Shown: one piece after another, positions 25,324-34,484 of the stretch | Numbering within the stretch: the first letter of the stretch is position 1 | Layout of the letters: each line of letters begins with the position of its first letter | DNA from: Magnetospirillum sp. XM-1 | GTDB taxonomy: Bacteria > Pseudomonadota > Alphaproteobacteria > Rhodospirillales > Magnetospirillaceae | Direction of reading: 5' to 3' | Assembly (NCBI RefSeq): GCF_001511835.1 | Contig: NZ_LN997848.1 | Span: 2,570,001-2,634,000 of the forward strand | Length of the DNA: 64,000 bases | Program-made: the position numbers and the translations under genes | The notes under the pieces: generated by a model | The model's input: the letters and a program-made list of their open reading frames with translations, nothing else | The model's database searches: none | Told to the model about the DNA's origin: nothing

Positions 25324-27311
25324 CAGCCCCTCCAGCCATTCACGAATCCGCGCCGCCGTGGCGGCCCTGCCACCGGCTGGCGGGCCGCCGCAGGCTGCGG
25401 CATGGTCTTGTTTTCCGGTTCCGCCCTATCCTCGGCCTGGGCCGGAACGGCGGGCGTCATCATGGCCAGCAGGTCGCCCTGGCTCGCCCGTGGCGGCACG
25501 TTGCGCTGGGCCGCCAGCCGCGCCCAATCGTCATCGGTCATCCGCCCCACGCCGAGGTGCTCGGCCAGTGCCATGTTTCCGATTCGGCAGTCGTGGTAGT
25601 GGTTGTCGCCGCTGGCGACCCACTCCCGCACCGTCCTGCCCTTGACCTCGCGGTCCTTCAGGTGCTCGGCGGTGAGTTGCTTGAAGTACCCATCGTCGTG
25701 GAGCGCCTCGGTGAAGTGGCAGTACCCAGGCGGATCTTCCTCCGCACCGTCACGCCGCCCATCCTTGCGCAGCGCCGCGTATAGCTCGGCCTTCAATGGC
25801 CAAGTGCCGATGGGCCACAACAGAAGGCCGCGCCGCAACTTCCGGCCGCCGAAGGTGACATCCTGCTTGGACGGCGTGCCCAGCGGTGGGTGATACCACC
25901 CCGGCATGCCCTTGGTGGCCATGGCCTTCGGGCGGCGGCGCACCCACTCGTACACCGCCCCGGTGTTAAAGCCAGAGTCCACCGCCATCAGGTCAATAGT
26001 CCAGCCAACCCCGTAGGCGTCCACGTAGCGGCGCTCGTAAACCTCTTCCAGTGCCCTCCATACCGGCCCGGCCGGGTCGGCGGTCTCGCCCGGCAGAAAC
26101 CCGATGTCGATGGACCAACTGGCCTTGCCCTTTCCCCAGGCGACCGTCTCGTAAAACAGGCCATTGGCCTGCACGTCGGTGAAGCAGGTCAGGATCAGAC
26201 CGCCCATGGGGATGGAGCGCGGGCGGTAATCCTCGCGCCGCGCGAACAGGCGCTGCCATTCCGGGGCCTCGCCCCGTTCCTCCCATGCCTCGCCCAGCCA
26301 CAGGTTGACGAAGGCTTTCAGCTTCTGCGGATCGTCCTTCGACGAGAGGAACTTCTCCGCCAGTTTGTCCCAGGTGGTGAGCAACGACGTGAGGGCGTCG
26401 ATATGGAAGCTGGGATGCCTCCCAGGCCCAGGGCATGCCGCCACCCACTTGCCGGCCTGCACCATGGCGCGCTTGTGGTGGTGTTCGATCAGCGACCCGC
26501 AATGGGCGCAGGCATAGCGGGCGTTGAACGGCCATACCTTGTCGAACATCAGGTTCTTGAACACCAGGCGCTGGTACTCGCCGCAATGCGGGCACGGCAC
26601 CTGGAAGTACCGCTGGTCACCAGCCTCGAACGAGGCGTCGATGCGCGACACCCCCTTGATGGTGGGCGTCGAGCACTCGAATTTCTTGTATTCCCCGGTG
26701 GTGTGAAACGCGATTTGACGCGCATCCGCCATTTCCATCGGGTCGCCCTGGCCATCCAGGTCGAAGGGCCATTCGTCGATCTCGTCGCAGAACAGGAACT
26801 TCACCGTTTTCGAGCGGAGATCGGCGCTCGAATTTGCCCCGGTCAGGATCAGCGACCCACCGGGGAACCGCTTGTTCAAGGCGGTGGACCCCTGGGCCGA
26901 GCGCGACCGCTGCTCCCGGACCTTGTTGCGCAGGCACCGGGTCGATTCGATGGTGGGCGTCAGCTTCTCGCGGTTGAAATCCTGCACCGACGAGATGGTC
27001 GGAAACACCACCATGGCCTTGGCCGGGGCGCAGGCCACGATAAACATGGTCCACACGATGCCCAACTGCGACAGGCCAGTCTGCGCCGACTTCCGCACCG
27101 ACACCCGCGTGCATGGGTGATCGGGGGCGAGGCAATCCAGGATGTCGGGCAGGTATGGGGTGAGGGCGTCATCCCACTTGTGCCCGGCATGGGGACCATC
27201 GGCCACGATCAGGTTGGTCTTTGCCCACGCCACCGGGGAAACCACCGGATCGGGGGCAATGCCCATGGCCAGCGCCCCGGCGATCAGACTAAGAGTCGTC
27301 TTCCTCGCCAT
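25323..27311 (-). CDS. terminase large subunit, lambda gpA type
   Basis: 662-residue DNA-packaging motor and nuclease. ATPase region near residues 60-200 (VRKSAQTGLSQLG as the P-loop variant, LFCDEIDEWPFD as Walker B). A CPHCGEYQRL...CAHCG zinc-like pair occurs near 225-265, and a C-terminal nuclease domain with DVQANGLFYETVAWG and LMAVDSGFNTGAVYEW. Overlaps the small subunit by 23 bases. Lambda-type terminases cut at cos sites; none was located here. Confidence 0.9.
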   Translation of the reverse strand: MARKTTLSLIAGALAMGIAPDPVVSPVAWAKTNLIVADGPHAGHKWDDALTPYLPDILDCLAPDHPCTRVSVRKSAQTGLSQLGIVWTMFIVACAPAKAMVVFPTISSVQDFNREKLTPTIESTRCLRNKVREQRSRSAQGSTALNKRFPGGSLILTGANSSADLRSKTVKFLFCDEIDEWPFDLDGQGDPMEMADARQIAFHTTGEYKKFECSTPTIKGVSRIDASFEAGDQRYFQVPCPHCGEYQRLVFKNLMFDKVWPFNARYACAHCGSLIEHHHKRAMVQAGKWVAACPGPGRHPSFHIDALTSLLTTWDKLAEKFLSSKDDPQKLKAFVNLWLGEAWEERGEAPEWQRLFARREDYRPRSIPMGGLILTCFTDVQANGLFYETVAWGKGKASWSIDIGFLPGETADPAGPVWRALEEVYERRYVDAYGVGWTIDLMAVDSGFNTGAVYEWVRRRPKAMATKGMPGWYHPPLGTPSKQDVTFGGRKLRRGLLLWPIGTWPLKAELYAALRKDGRRDGAEEDPPGYCHFTEALHDDGYFKQLTAEHLKDREVKGRTVREWVASGDNHYHDCRIGNMALAEHLGVGRMTDDDWARLAAQRNVPPRASQGDLLAMMTPAVPAQAEDRAEPENKTMPQPAAARQPVAGPPRRRGFVNGWRG

Positions 27312-27849
27312 CGTCGTCCTGGCCCGAGAGAGTTAGGCTGTCCGCGATCATCTGCTCCAGCACGCGCACCTTGGCGCGGAGCAACTTGCGGATTTCGTTT
27401 TGGTCCACCCCCGGCATGAGCGCCGCCAGGTCATCCGCCCAGCTCGGCACCGCGTCCAGGCCCTGCCGAATCTTACGCCCCGACGCCACCATGGCGTCGA
27501 GCACCTCTTGCTTGGGCAGCCACAGGCCGATCTGGCGCTCGTATTCGAGCTTTGCCATCTTGGCCTGATACGCCTCGCGGGCGGTGCGGGCCTTGGTGAA
27601 GGACAGGCCATCGCCGCCGCCCGAAGATGCCGGCTGGGCAGCGTCAGATGGATCATCGTCGCCATCACCATCATCAGCGCGGCCAATGGACCGGGCCGGA
27701 TCAGCGGCGCGCTTGAGCGCGAAATCAGCCTCGGCAGCGTCGATCTTTCCGTCCGGCTGCACCGGGATCTTGCCCAGGCGCACCAGCTTGTTGACGTACT
27801 GCTTGGTCTTGCCGATGTGGGCCGCGTATTCGACTTGGCTCATCATCAT
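27289..27849 (-). CDS. terminase small subunit, Nu1-like
   Basis: 186 residues. N-terminal winged-HTH of the Nu1 type (MSQVEYAAHIGKTKQYVNKL, then a DNA-recognition segment with KIPVQPDGKI), an acidic disordered linker, and a C-terminal helical part for oligomerisation and large-subunit binding. Binds the packaging site and recruits TerL. Confidence 0.75.
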   Translation of the reverse strand: MMMSQVEYAAHIGKTKQYVNKLVRLGKIPVQPDGKIDAAEADFALKRAADPARSIGRADDGDGDDDPSDAAQPASSGGGDGLSFTKARTAREAYQAKMAKLEYERQIGLWLPKQEVLDAMVASGRKIRQGLDAVPSWADDLAALMPGVDQNEIRKLLRAKVRVLEQMIADSLTLSGQDDDGEEDDS

Positions 27850-27876
27850 GCGGGATCACCCTGGGCATGCGGCAGC

Positions 27877-29151
27877 CTACGCGGCGGCCCTCCGGTGAGC
27901 GGCCACCTCGGCGAAGGTCTGCCCGGTGGATTCAAGGACCGCCCGCTGGCCGGTGAAGGATTCCCAGCGGCGGACGATCACATCGACATACTTCGGGTCC
28001 AACTCCACCAGACGGGCGGAGCGGCCACGCTTTTCGCAGGCGATCAGGGTGGAGCCGGAACCGCCGAACACATCCACCACGACCCCGCCCTTCTTGCTGC
28101 TGTTGCGCAGGGCGCGCTCGATCAGCTTGAGGGGCTTCTGGGTGGGGTGGACGTATTCGGCGGTCGCCCCCCGGCTAAAACTCCAAACGTCGGACTGGGC
28201 CTTATCGCCGAACCAGTTGCCGCGATTGCAGTAGAAGATGAACTCGTGCTGCGGCCGGTAATGGGCATTGCCCAGGCCGATGGATTTCTTGTCCCAGACG
28301 ATGCAGGCCGATACGTCCAAGCCGATCTCGGCCAGTGCCGCCTCGAACTCGGCATAGGTGCGCCATGGGAAGCAGACGTACACCGCCGCCTTGGGGTGAG
28401 CGACAGCGACCGCGCTGCCCACCGAATCGCGCACCAGGGCGATCAGGTCGTCGCCGGTCTTGTCGTCGTTCATGATCATGCCGAAATCGCGGACAGTGCC
28501 GTCGTTGCCCTTGCGCCCACCGCCGTAGCTCATGCCGTAGGGCGGATCGGTCCACACCATGTCGGCAAGGTCGCCGTCCATCACCGCTTCGACGGACGCC
28601 TGCAGCGTCGAATCACCGCACAGCAGGCGGTGCCGACCGAGAACCCATAGATCGCCCAGCAGCGAGACCGGCTCGGCCTCGACCTCCGGGGCGTCCTCGC
28701 CGTCATCATCATCGGCATCATCATCGGGATCGTCTTCCGCCAGCAGGCGGTCAATCTCCTTATCCTCGAAGCCAATGACCCCGAGGTCGATGTCGAGGTC
28801 TTGCAGGTCCGCCAGTTCGAGGCGGAGCAAGTCCTCATCCCATCCCGCCTTCTCAGCCAACTTGTTGTCGGCCAGGATGTACGCCCGCTTCTCCGCCTCG
28901 GTGAGGTGGGGCAGCGGCACGACGGGAACGACCTCCAGGCCGAGCCGCTTGGCCGCCAGAACGCGGCCGTGGCCGGCAATGATCATGCCCTGCTCGTCCA
29001 CCAGCACCGGGTTGTTGAACCCGAACCTGCCGATGGATGCGGCGATCTCGGAGACCTGGGATTCGGAGTGGGTGCGAGCGTTGCGCGCGTAGGGCATGAG
29101 CCGGGCCACCGGCCATTGCTCAACCCGGTCTGCACTCTTCACTTCGGCCAC
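27877..29151 (-). CDS. ParB-like N-terminus fused to a DPPY DNA methyltransferase
   Basis: 424 residues. N-terminal ParB/Srx-like domain (NARTHSESQVSEIAASIGRF, then GHGRVLAAKRLG) followed by an acidic spacer and an amino-methyltransferase. Motif IV DPPYG precedes motif I (DVFGGSGSTLIACEKRG), the beta-class order; it methylates adenine-N6 or cytosine-N4. GTG start at 29151 with GGAGGG upstream. First gene of the late operon; protects phage DNA from host restriction or marks it for packaging. Substrate site unknown. Confidence 0.85.
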   Translation of the reverse strand: MAEVKSADRVEQWPVARLMPYARNARTHSESQVSEIAASIGRFGFNNPVLVDEQGMIIAGHGRVLAAKRLGLEVVPVVPLPHLTEAEKRAYILADNKLAEKAGWDEDLLRLELADLQDLDIDLGVIGFEDKEIDRLLAEDDPDDDADDDDGEDAPEVEAEPVSLLGDLWVLGRHRLLCGDSTLQASVEAVMDGDLADMVWTDPPYGMSYGGGRKGNDGTVRDFGMIMNDDKTGDDLIALVRDSVGSAVAVAHPKAAVYVCFPWRTYAEFEAALAEIGLDVSACIVWDKKSIGLGNAHYRPQHEFIFYCNRGNWFGDKAQSDVWSFSRGATAEYVHPTQKPLKLIERALRNSSKKGGVVVDVFGGSGSTLIACEKRGRSARLVELDPKYVDVIVRRWESFTGQRAVLESTGQTFAEVAAHRRAAA

Positions 29152-29191
29152 GGGTAAACCCTCCGGGTAAACCGGGTCAACCCGGTAAACC
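29151..29191. repeat. three GGGTAAACC-type iterons at the start of the methyltransferase gene
   Basis: CGGGTAAACC at 29151-29160 and 29164-29173 and CCGGTAAACC at 29182-29191 (read on -: GGTTTACCCG) lie over the ribosome-binding region of the methyltransferase. They look like binding sites for a regulator, perhaps the ParB-like domain itself; that is inference. Confidence 0.45.
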
Positions 29192-29456
29192 TCGTTTGAA
29201 AATCAATGCACTAGCGAACTCCCGCGCCCTTGCCACCCGCACTCTTCGGGGGCCGGGAAGTACCTTCGGGGGTGGGGGTGGGGTGTGGCGTCGATGCCAC
29301 AGACCCCCGCCGAGTGGCAGGATTGACACACCGGCCCGATGCCCATGCGGGGCGGGAAGGGGATGCCCAGAGACGACGAAGCCCGCCGACCCATTGCTGG
29401 GTGGCGGGCTGTTCTTCGATAGGCTGGGAGAGTGTTGTCAACTTTTACCCCGGAAG
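29192..29456. other. late-control intergenic region
   Basis: About 265 bases with no convincing gene, between the early block and the first late gene. It contains the hairpin at 29381-29409 and should hold the late promoter; I could not pick out a promoter with confidence. Confidence 0.4.
29381..29409 (-). terminator. hairpin terminator upstream of the late operon
   Basis: GCCCGCC and GGCGGGC pair around an inner ACCCA/TGGGT and a TTGC loop with one bulged base. On the - strand the stem is followed by TTCGTCGTCT, a weak T-rich tail. It stands where lambda has tR', between the Q position and the late genes. Confidence 0.5.
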
Positions 29457-30014
29457 TCAAGGGGCCATCCAAGGGTTGCGGTCGAAGCCCGGTCCAGTGA
29501 CCATATGGTCCTCCAGATCGTCCAGCTTGGCAGCGAGGGTGGCGAGGGCGTCCCACCACTCCTCGTACATGGCGCGGGCGAAGGCGATGCTCTCCGGGTC
29601 GGGCACCAGTTCGACGCAGCAATATGCCGGGCGCTTCTGCTCCCGATCCCAGTACTCCATCTTGGGCTTGCCGTTGCTGCGCAGGATGGGGCGGTAGGCT
29701 GGCTCCTCGCCCTCCATCCAGTCGGGCCGCAGGCCGGACTTGGCGTACTCGATCACCAGCCCGACCTGCAGGGCGGGCAGCGACCGCACCGCGTCGTGGA
29801 CCGCCTCGGCATCGGGGTGGAGATCGTCGGGGCACAGGCCGGGACCGGAGCAGTCGATCCGCACGCCCAGCAACCCCTGCTGCACCACGGCGTTGAGCAT
29901 GCTGCCATAGCCCGAGGGCCACAGGCCGCGCACCACGCGCTTGGTCACCGCATCCGCCGCCTGGGCTTGATATGTCCAGTGCAGCAGCCGTTCGATGTCG
30001 ATCACGGTTTTCAT
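29457..30014 (-). CDS. unrecognised protein in the position of a Q antiterminator
   Basis: 185 residues from ATG 30014. N-terminal IERLLHWTYQAQAADAVTKR is a helical region; the rest is mixed and acidic, ending EDHMVTGPGFDRNPWMAP. No enzyme motif. Last gene of the - strand early operon and immediately before a terminator and the late genes, which is where Q-type antiterminators lie. Function is inferred only from place. Confidence 0.5.
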   Translation of the reverse strand: MKTVIDIERLLHWTYQAQAADAVTKRVVRGLWPSGYGSMLNAVVQQGLLGVRIDCSGPGLCPDDLHPDAEAVHDAVRSLPALQVGLVIEYAKSGLRPDWMEGEEPAYRPILRSNGKPKMEYWDREQKRPAYCCVELVPDPESIAFARAMYEEWWDALATLAAKLDDLEDHMVTGPGFDRNPWMAP

Positions 30015-30967
30015 GCCCGCGCTCCATAGCCATGGCTGGCCAGCACGTCGGCGGGCACGAGGCAACCATCCTCACCGGGGCGCGGACCCCAGCCGTCCAC
30101 CCAGAAGCCCTTGGATCGGAAGGACTCCACCCGCTGCACCCATGGGGTCGCGTCCAGGATGCCGTTGCCGCCTGCCTCGGCCGTTGCCGAGCCTTCCTCC
30201 GCCAGCGAGCGCATCACCCGGTCGAGGTAGGCCCACGGCCGCCCGATGCTGGTGCCGGATTCCTTGGCGGCGGTGAACACCCGCTCCACCTCGGCCAACA
30301 CCCGATCCTCGGACAGCCCCAGGTCGAACCACCCACGGACCTGCCTCACCCCCTCCACGTCGGTGGAAACCAGCTTGGTCCCGATCCAACCCTGATCCTT
30401 GCCGATCAGCGTCCAGACCAACTTCCGAACCCGATCCACAGCATCGCTTGGTGCCGCCGATGGGACTTGCCGGGGGGGAGATGGGGGGGATTCCCTTCCT
30501 TTCCCTTCCTTTCCCTTCCCTTCCGGGGTCGAACGGTCCCCGATTGATCGGTGATCGTTCGGAGAGCTATCGTCGAAAGATCGACGTGAACTCTCCGCAT
30601 TAACCCGCTCTTTTCCCCCGTTATTCGGCGATATAGCGTCTGGATTCGGGTACTTATAGTTTGGGCGCTCCACCTTCTGGTGCTTACTCCAGCCGGTGAC
30701 CCGCAGGTATTCCGTACCGTCCGAGTCGAAGAACGCGATCAGCCGGTGGCGCACCAAATCGTCGAGCATTCCCCGAATGCTGTCCGACGTGATGTCATCA
30801 TCGGCCGGAAACACCCGCATCTTGATCACCTTGGGCGCGGCCGGGTGAATGCCCGCGTCATCGCAGATATTCCAGATGCCGATGAACAGCAGCCGCGCAT
30901 CTCTGGAGCATTCAACGATCTGCTCACTCGTCCAGAATTCAGGCTTAATCGTTCTGATGCGCGCCAT
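30011..30967 (-). CDS. phage replication initiator / replisome organiser
   Basis: 318 residues from ATG 30967 (MARIRTIKPEFWTSEQI). The N-terminal winged-helix domain (RLLFIGIWNICDDAGIHP, VRHRLIAFFDSDGTEYLRVTG) is of the DnaD/replisome-organiser kind common upstream of phage DnaB. A low-complexity EGKGKEGKGRE linker and a C-terminal helical domain follow. It would bind the origin and load the helicase made by the neighbouring gene. ATGA overlap with the previous gene. An in-frame ATG at 30982 is possible. Confidence 0.7.
   Translation of the reverse strand: MARIRTIKPEFWTSEQIVECSRDARLLFIGIWNICDDAGIHPAAPKVIKMRVFPADDDITSDSIRGMLDDLVRHRLIAFFDSDGTEYLRVTGWSKHQKVERPNYKYPNPDAISPNNGGKERVNAESSRRSFDDSSPNDHRSIGDRSTPEGKGKEGKGRESPPSPPRQVPSAAPSDAVDRVRKLVWTLIGKDQGWIGTKLVSTDVEGVRQVRGWFDLGLSEDRVLAEVERVFTAAKESGTSIGRPWAYLDRVMRSLAEEGSATAEAGGNGILDATPWVQRVESFRSKGFWVDGWGPRPGEDGCLVPADVLASHGYGARA
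30491..30524. repeat. TTCCCTTCCT tandem repeat inside the replication gene
   Basis: TTCCCTTCCT is repeated about three times, encoding the Lys/Gly/Glu linker of the replication protein. In lambda the origin iterons also lie inside the initiator gene O, so this repeat deserves note, though it is simple sequence. Confidence 0.5.
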
Positions 30968-31194
30968 CACAAGATCTCCCATTCTTTTGCGACCAAGCGA
31001 ATGGCTGCAATGGCAGCAGCCACGTCGACTTCGTCCGCGTCGATCACCACCGCGATTTCCTGGTAGTCGATCGGCTTGTCGCGCTTGTAGAAATCTTCGA
31101 TGCACCACATCACGGCTAAAATCAGGGATCTAGAAACCCCAGCCTTCTCAGCGACATCGGCCGCAAATCGTAGCCGTTTATCATCCATTGCCAT
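30967..31194 (-). CDS. small acidic helical protein of the replication operon
   Basis: 75 residues from ATG 31194 (MAMDDKRLRFAADVAEKAG). Not recognised. All-helical; SRSLILAVMWCIEDFY then EIAVVIDADEVDVAAAI. It overlaps the helicase gene by 14 bases upstream and the initiator by 4 bases downstream, so it is co-expressed with replication genes. Confidence 0.55.
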   Translation of the reverse strand: MAMDDKRLRFAADVAEKAGVSRSLILAVMWCIEDFYKRDKPIDYQEIAVVIDADEVDVAAAIAAIRLVAKEWEIL

Positions 31195-32647
31195 CCTCCC
31201 CTGTGTCATGGTCGAGGTTTGCGAAGCGGCAATACTGGCCATGGAAGGCCAGCCGGACGGTCCCCACGGGACCATTGCGCTGCTTGGCGACGATCACCTC
31301 GCCCGTGTTCCAGACCTCCTCGCAGCGGTGCTGCCAGCGGCTGAAACGGTCATTGAACTTGTCGTCGGATTCGTCGGCGCGTCGGTGCGGCTCGGCGCGC
31401 TCCAGGTAGTACTGCTCGCGGAACACGAACATCACCACGTCGGCATCCTGCTCGATGGCCCCCGATTCGCGCAGGTCGGCCAACTGCGGGCGCTTGTCCT
31501 CGCGCTGCTCGACGCTGCGGTTCAACTGGGCCAGCAGCAGGACCGGCACCTCCAACTCCTTTGCCAGACCCTTGAGTGCCTTCGAGATGGTGGCCAGTTC
31601 GACATTGCGGTTCTCGCCGCCGTTGCCGGACACGAGGTGTAGGTGGTCGACCACCACCAGCTTGAGGCCGTTCTTGCGCTTGACCCGCCGCGCGCGGGCG
31701 CGGATCGCCGCGACGGTGAGGCCGGGCGTGTCGTCGATGATCACGGGCAGCCGGCCGAGATCCTGGCCCGCCAGGCACAGGGCCTCCATCTGCTGGGCGG
31801 TGACGCGGCCGTTGCGGATGGCGTGGAATGGAATCTCGGTGGCGGCGGCCATGGCGCGCTGGCCGAGTTCCTCCTTGGTCATTTCCAGGGAGAAGATCAT
31901 CACCATGCCGCCGCCGGCCTCGGTGGCGAGCGCCGAGGCGTTGCGGGCGATGTTCTCGCCCAGCACGCTCTTGCCCATGCTCGGGCGTCCTCCCAGCAGG
32001 TACAGGCAGCCGGGCTGCAGGCCCGAGATCAGCTTGTCCAGGCGGTCGAACCCGGAAGGCAGGCCGAGCAGCGACCGCTCGCCCTTGTAAACGGCCTCCA
32101 CCGTGCTCACCACGCGCGGCAGGATGGTGGACACCGACTCGGGCTTGCCGCCGAGCGAGGCGTCGGCTGCCAGATCGGTGAGGCTGCCCTCCAACTGCTC
32201 GACGATGGCCTTGGCCGGAACTTCCCAGCGCGGGTCGTAGGCTTCTCCCATGGCGGACATGCACGCCTCGATGATGGCGCGGCGGTCGGCCATGTCGCGC
32301 ACCAGCTTGGCGTAATCGTCGGCATTGATGGTGCTGATCACGCTATTGGCCAACTGGGCGAGGTAGACGGTGCCGCCGATGTCGGCCAACCCCGAATCAC
32401 GCTCGAAGTAGGACTTGAGCGTGACCGGGTTCGGCTTCTGGCCCTGATCGGACAGGTCGCGGATGGCGGCATAGATGCGGCCGTGGGCGGGGTCGGCGAA
32501 GTGCTCGGGCGCGACGATCTCCGCCACCTTGTCCAGCACGGCCGAATTCAGCAGCAGCGCGCCGAGCAGGGCCTGCTCCGCCTCATAATTATGGGGCGGT
32601 GTCCGCAGTGCGGTGTCGGCCGGCGACCACGACGCCTGATGGGTCAT
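31181..32647 (-). CDS. replicative DNA helicase, DnaB family
   Basis: 488-residue hexameric helicase. N-terminal DnaB domain (PPHNYEAEQALLGALLLNSA, about 15-110), RecA-like ATPase with Walker A GGRPSMGKS near residue 220 and Walker B around LVVVDHLHLV, then VPVLLLAQLNRSVEQR and a C-terminal arginine region. Full length. Drives phage replication forks together with the downstream initiator. Confidence 0.92.
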   Translation of the reverse strand: MTHQASWSPADTALRTPPHNYEAEQALLGALLLNSAVLDKVAEIVAPEHFADPAHGRIYAAIRDLSDQGQKPNPVTLKSYFERDSGLADIGGTVYLAQLANSVISTINADDYAKLVRDMADRRAIIEACMSAMGEAYDPRWEVPAKAIVEQLEGSLTDLAADASLGGKPESVSTILPRVVSTVEAVYKGERSLLGLPSGFDRLDKLISGLQPGCLYLLGGRPSMGKSVLGENIARNASALATEAGGGMVMIFSLEMTKEELGQRAMAAATEIPFHAIRNGRVTAQQMEALCLAGQDLGRLPVIIDDTPGLTVAAIRARARRVKRKNGLKLVVVDHLHLVSGNGGENRNVELATISKALKGLAKELEVPVLLLAQLNRSVEQREDKRPQLADLRESGAIEQDADVVMFVFREQYYLERAEPHRRADESDDKFNDRFSRWQHRCEEVWNTGEVIVAKQRNGPVGTVRLAFHGQYCRFANLDHDTGEDGNG

Positions 32648-32913
32648 TGCCGCCTCGCCTCATAGAAGTAGGCGAACCCGCCATCGGGCAGGCGCTGCTG
32701 GTACAGCACCCCGGCCCCGCTGCGGGCCAGCGACCAGGCGGTATCGGCCAACTCGCCGATGGACTCGGCCAGAGGGCCGTTGATCTCGCGGTCACGGGCG
32801 AGGTGGCCCATGTGATAGACCACCATCTCCCCCGGCCGCAGATGGCGGAGTTGCCGGGCCAAGGTGCGCTTGTCCCGCGCGGTGCGGATATCTGATTCGG
32901 GCGTCGTCGTCAT
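32644..32913 (-). CDS. small unrecognised early protein
   Basis: 89 residues. N-terminal helical, then RPGEMVVYHMGHLARDREIN and a C-terminal GGFAYFYEARR. The compact pattern looks like a small regulatory or DNA-associated domain, but I do not recognise it. 4-base overlaps with both neighbours. Confidence 0.55.
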   Translation of the reverse strand: MTTTPESDIRTARDKRTLARQLRHLRPGEMVVYHMGHLARDREINGPLAESIGELADTAWSLARSGAGVLYQQRLPDGGFAYFYEARRQ

Positions 32914-33155
32914 AGCAGAGTCCCCTGTGTGGGCTTCTTCGGTTTGGGTGGAGGGGGCGGCGCGGACGTGGCCGCCGGGTCACCGGAAAGCGGCCGAGCC
33001 GCCGCCGGGTGTTGGTGTTTGCCGTAGGATTCGGGGAGGTGCGCGCGGCACCACCATTTCCCCTCGCGGCCCTGGCGCAGGCTCACGCCCTCGCCGAACG
33101 ATCCCCAGTCCCGGCATCCGGGATGGCAGCAGAGGTGGACGAACGGGCCGCTCAC
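32910..33155 (-). CDS. small Cys/His protein
   Basis: 81 residues with HLCCHPGC and WWCRAHLP, a possible zinc site, then a Pro/Lys-rich tail. Overlaps the next gene by 4 bases. Function unknown. Confidence 0.5.
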   Translation of the reverse strand: MSGPFVHLCCHPGCRDWGSFGEGVSLRQGREGKWWCRAHLPESYGKHQHPAAARPLSGDPAATSAPPPPPKPKKPTQGTLL

Positions 33156-33430
33156 AGGCCACCCCCGGAAGCGTTCAAACGCTTCGCGTCAAACGTGGCG
33201 GGAGGCGTATCGGCGGAGGTGCCCGTTACCACGGCACCATCCCCGCCATTTCGGGGGCCGTAGAGCCTGTTTCCCAGGTTGATCAGAAACTGCCGCTCGA
33301 AGGCATCCAGGCGGCCGTCGTCGACCGACACGGCCAGCACGCCGACCTCATGCCATCCGTCGCGCTTCACCTTATCGGGATCGCGGCGGGCGGTGAGGAC
33401 ACGGTCGAGGGAGGTGCGGACGTGGGTCAT
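33152..33430 (-). CDS. small unrecognised early protein
   Basis: 92 residues from ATG 33430 (MTHVRTSLDRVLTARRDPDK). Contains DAFERQFLINLGNRLYGP, a helical segment seen in various phage early proteins. 4-base overlap with the cytosine methyltransferase gene. Confidence 0.5.
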   Translation of the reverse strand: MTHVRTSLDRVLTARRDPDKVKRDGWHEVGVLAVSVDDGRLDAFERQFLINLGNRLYGPRNGGDGAVVTGTSADTPPATFDAKRLNASGGGL

Positions 33431-34074
33431 GCCGCCGCCCTCCCAAGATAGGCGAGGGCCGCCCGGCCGATGAATTCCCCATAAGCCGGCGGGATGGCCT
33501 CGGCCATCTCGGCGTTGGTCATCCAGTCGATACCCATGGCTGCCTGCCATGCAGCCTTATCGCCGTTCTGCCAACCGTCACGCATGGAGCGGCCCCCGCT
33601 GCTTCCTGCAACGGTCACCGAACCGGGCCGAGTCTTCGGACCAAACGCCTTTCCCGGCTTCGGGGCGAGCACCAGGAAGTTGGTCTCGAAGTGCCGCTTC
33701 CTGTACGTGTTGAGGCCGAACAGATCGCCGGTGAGGATCAGCGTGGGGCGCACGGGAGAACGAGGCACATTCTCTATGCAGTATGCCCCCCCCCAGGCGC
33801 GCAATTTGTCCCGCATGGGCGTCACAAGGTCGGGGTGGTCATCGCACGTCCCATGCTGCTGGGCATGGGGTGTCCACCGCTGGCACGGAGGAGAGGCCCA
33901 GGCAAAGTCGAACCCGGCAAGGTCCGCTTCTTGGGCGTCACCAAGGATGAAGGTGAAGGGGTAACGGGGCTGCGGCCGAATATCGACGCCCACCACATCG
34001 AACCCAGCCCGATGCAGCCCCATGCTGGCACCGCCCGCGCAGCAGCACAGGTCTATGGCGCGCGGGCGCGTCAT
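33427..34074 (-). CDS. C5-cytosine DNA methyltransferase, short phage type
   Basis: 215 residues from ATG 34074. Motif I DLCCCAGGASMGLHRAGFDVV binds S-adenosylmethionine in outline (first half of the motif reads AIDLCCCAGG), motif IV ASPPCQ holds the catalytic Cys and IENVP is motif VI. It is shorter than free-standing C5 enzymes, so the target-recognition region is small; this is common in phages. Second methyltransferase of the prophage, probably anti-restriction. Confidence 0.8.
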   Translation of the reverse strand: MTRPRAIDLCCCAGGASMGLHRAGFDVVGVDIRPQPRYPFTFILGDAQEADLAGFDFAWASPPCQRWTPHAQQHGTCDDHPDLVTPMRDKLRAWGGAYCIENVPRSPVRPTLILTGDLFGLNTYRKRHFETNFLVLAPKPGKAFGPKTRPGSVTVAGSSGGRSMRDGWQNGDKAAWQAAMGIDWMTNAEMAEAIPPAYGEFIGRAALAYLGRAAA

Positions 34075-34484
34075 TGATTCCCACCCAAAGAAGTGCCGGG
34101 CGCAGGGTGTTCGCCCCGGCCCGGCGAGGTGAGGGAGGAAACGCCCGTGGGCGCAGCACCGATATTGTCCCCAGCGGGGGCCGCCTCGGCGCAGGGCGGC
34201 ATGGGCAGGGCGAGCACCGCCCCGGCAAGGTAGACGATGGCCCCCAGCAACTCGGCGCGGGCGCGGTGCGGCTGGCCCTCGGCCACCATGCGGGCGGCCT
34301 CCTGCGCCTTCTTGCAGGCTTGGCCCAGGGGGAACCCGATGCCCACCATGTTGGTGATCGCCATCATGGGCTGGGCCTCGAACGGCTCGCCGCTGGCGTG
34401 CCGCTCCTTGCCCTTGCCGTGGGCGGCCTGGGCATAGGCTTGGGCCAGTACCTCCTGCAGGGATTCGTAGCCGGGGGCGATCAT
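34071..34484 (-). CDS. conserved phage early protein
   Basis: 137 residues. The block HGKGKERHASGEPFEAQP followed by GFPLGQACKKAQEAARM recurs in early regions of unrelated siphoviruses, but I know no function for it. Hydrophobic helix near residue 85-95 and a disordered Pro/Gly tail. 4-base overlaps on both sides. Confidence 0.55.
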   Translation of the reverse strand: MIAPGYESLQEVLAQAYAQAAHGKGKERHASGEPFEAQPMMAITNMVGIGFPLGQACKKAQEAARMVAEGQPHRARAELLGAIVYLAGAVLALPMPPCAEAAPAGDNIGAAPTGVSSLTSPGRGEHPAPGTSLGGNQ

